Assembly: GCA_021784265.1 (NCBI GenBank)
Contig: JAJXTA010000213.1
Coordinates: forward strand, 1 to 5,923
Source of the DNA: a bacterium
GTDB lineage: Bacteria > Verrucomicrobiota > Verrucomicrobiia > Limisphaerales > J093
Direction of reading: 5' to 3'
DNA: 5,923 bases
Part shown: positions 5,770 to 5,923 of the stretch, one piece after another
Position numbering within the stretch: position 1 is the first letter of the stretch
Layout of the letters: each line of letters opens with the position of its first letter
Notes under the pieces: model-generated
What the model was told of the DNA's origin: nothing
The model's input: only the letters and a program-made list of their open reading frames with translations
Database searches by the model: none
Position numbers and translations under genes: made by a program

Positions 5770-5923
5770 TCAGCGCACGCCGAGTTTGGCGGCTTCGGCC
5801 ACCTTGGTGGGCTTGTTCTCGCGTTGGGTGTAAAGGGTGATGCCCTTGAGCAGGTCCATCGCCCGGTCCAGTTGCACGTCGCGCGCGCTGAGCACGCGCT
5901 GCCGCCGCTCTGGGTCCAGGGCC
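5770..5923 (-). CDS. C-terminal end of a probable S41 (carboxyl-terminal processing) peptidase, partial
   Basis: Fifty codons end at TGA (5770-5772) on the - strand; the rest of the gene lies beyond the right edge of the window. The readable protein begins ALDPERRQRVL and contains DVQLDRAMDLLKGITLY at residues 15-31, then a Lys/Ala-rich tail ending AAKLGVR. A D-x-Q-L-x-x-A-x-x-x-L-K-G helix close to the C-terminus is a common ending of S41/Ctp proteases. These periplasmic enzymes have a PDZ domain and a Ser-Lys catalytic dyad. Neither the dyad nor the PDZ domain is in this piece, so the call depends on the tail alone. The start and any signal peptide are outside the window. The frame is coding in character and is on the same strand as tsaD just downstream. 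Confidence 0.55.
   Translation of the reverse strand, partial: ALDPERRQRVLSARDVQLDRAMDLLKGITLYTQRENKPTKVAEAAKLGVR

Noticed and set aside
4649..5833. A 394-codon open frame on the + strand over tsaD.
   Set aside because: tsaD on the - strand has all family motifs, and the + frame reads through them as a compositional artefact.

Overview
The window is very GC-rich, gene-dense bacterial DNA. The most likely host is a Verrucomicrobiota-type bacterium. The hints are a LeuD with the plant/verrucomicrobial-style insert, debris of DUF4091- and DUF4038-type secreted proteins, and start sites with little or no Shine-Dalgarno. This assignment is an inference from protein flavour, not a database match.

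Left to right on the + strand there are three genes. The first is leuD (75-626, small subunit of isopropylmalate isomerase). After a 107-nt gap with possible RNA structure comes a double-length adenylate kinase (734-2158) made of two complete zinc-type Adk domains in one chain. Twelve nucleotides later is a two-domain PPK2-family polyphosphate:AMP phosphotransferase (2171-3649). The last two are almost certainly co-transcribed and form one biochemical circuit. The phosphotransferase turns AMP plus polyphosphate into ADP, and adenylate kinase turns 2 ADP into ATP plus AMP. The net result is ATP made from polyphosphate with AMP recycled. Both proteins are internal tandem duplications, and this pair is the most interesting part of the window.

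The next stretch (3720-4614) looks like a gene graveyard. An open frame of 203 codons joins the N-terminus of a secreted DUF4091-like protein to the C-terminus of a DUF4038/collagen-binding-domain-like protein. It runs directly, out of frame, into the last 100 or so codons of a carbon-nitrogen hydrolase (nitrilase) that has lost its start and its catalytic residues.

The right part is on the - strand and converges on the remnant. It holds a complete tsaD (4658-5689, tRNA t6A37 synthesis). Upstream of it, cut by the window edge, is the last 50 codons of a protein resembling the C-terminus of S41 carboxyl-terminal processing proteases (5770-5923). No tRNA, rRNA, CRISPR, insertion sequence or convincing U-tract terminator was seen.
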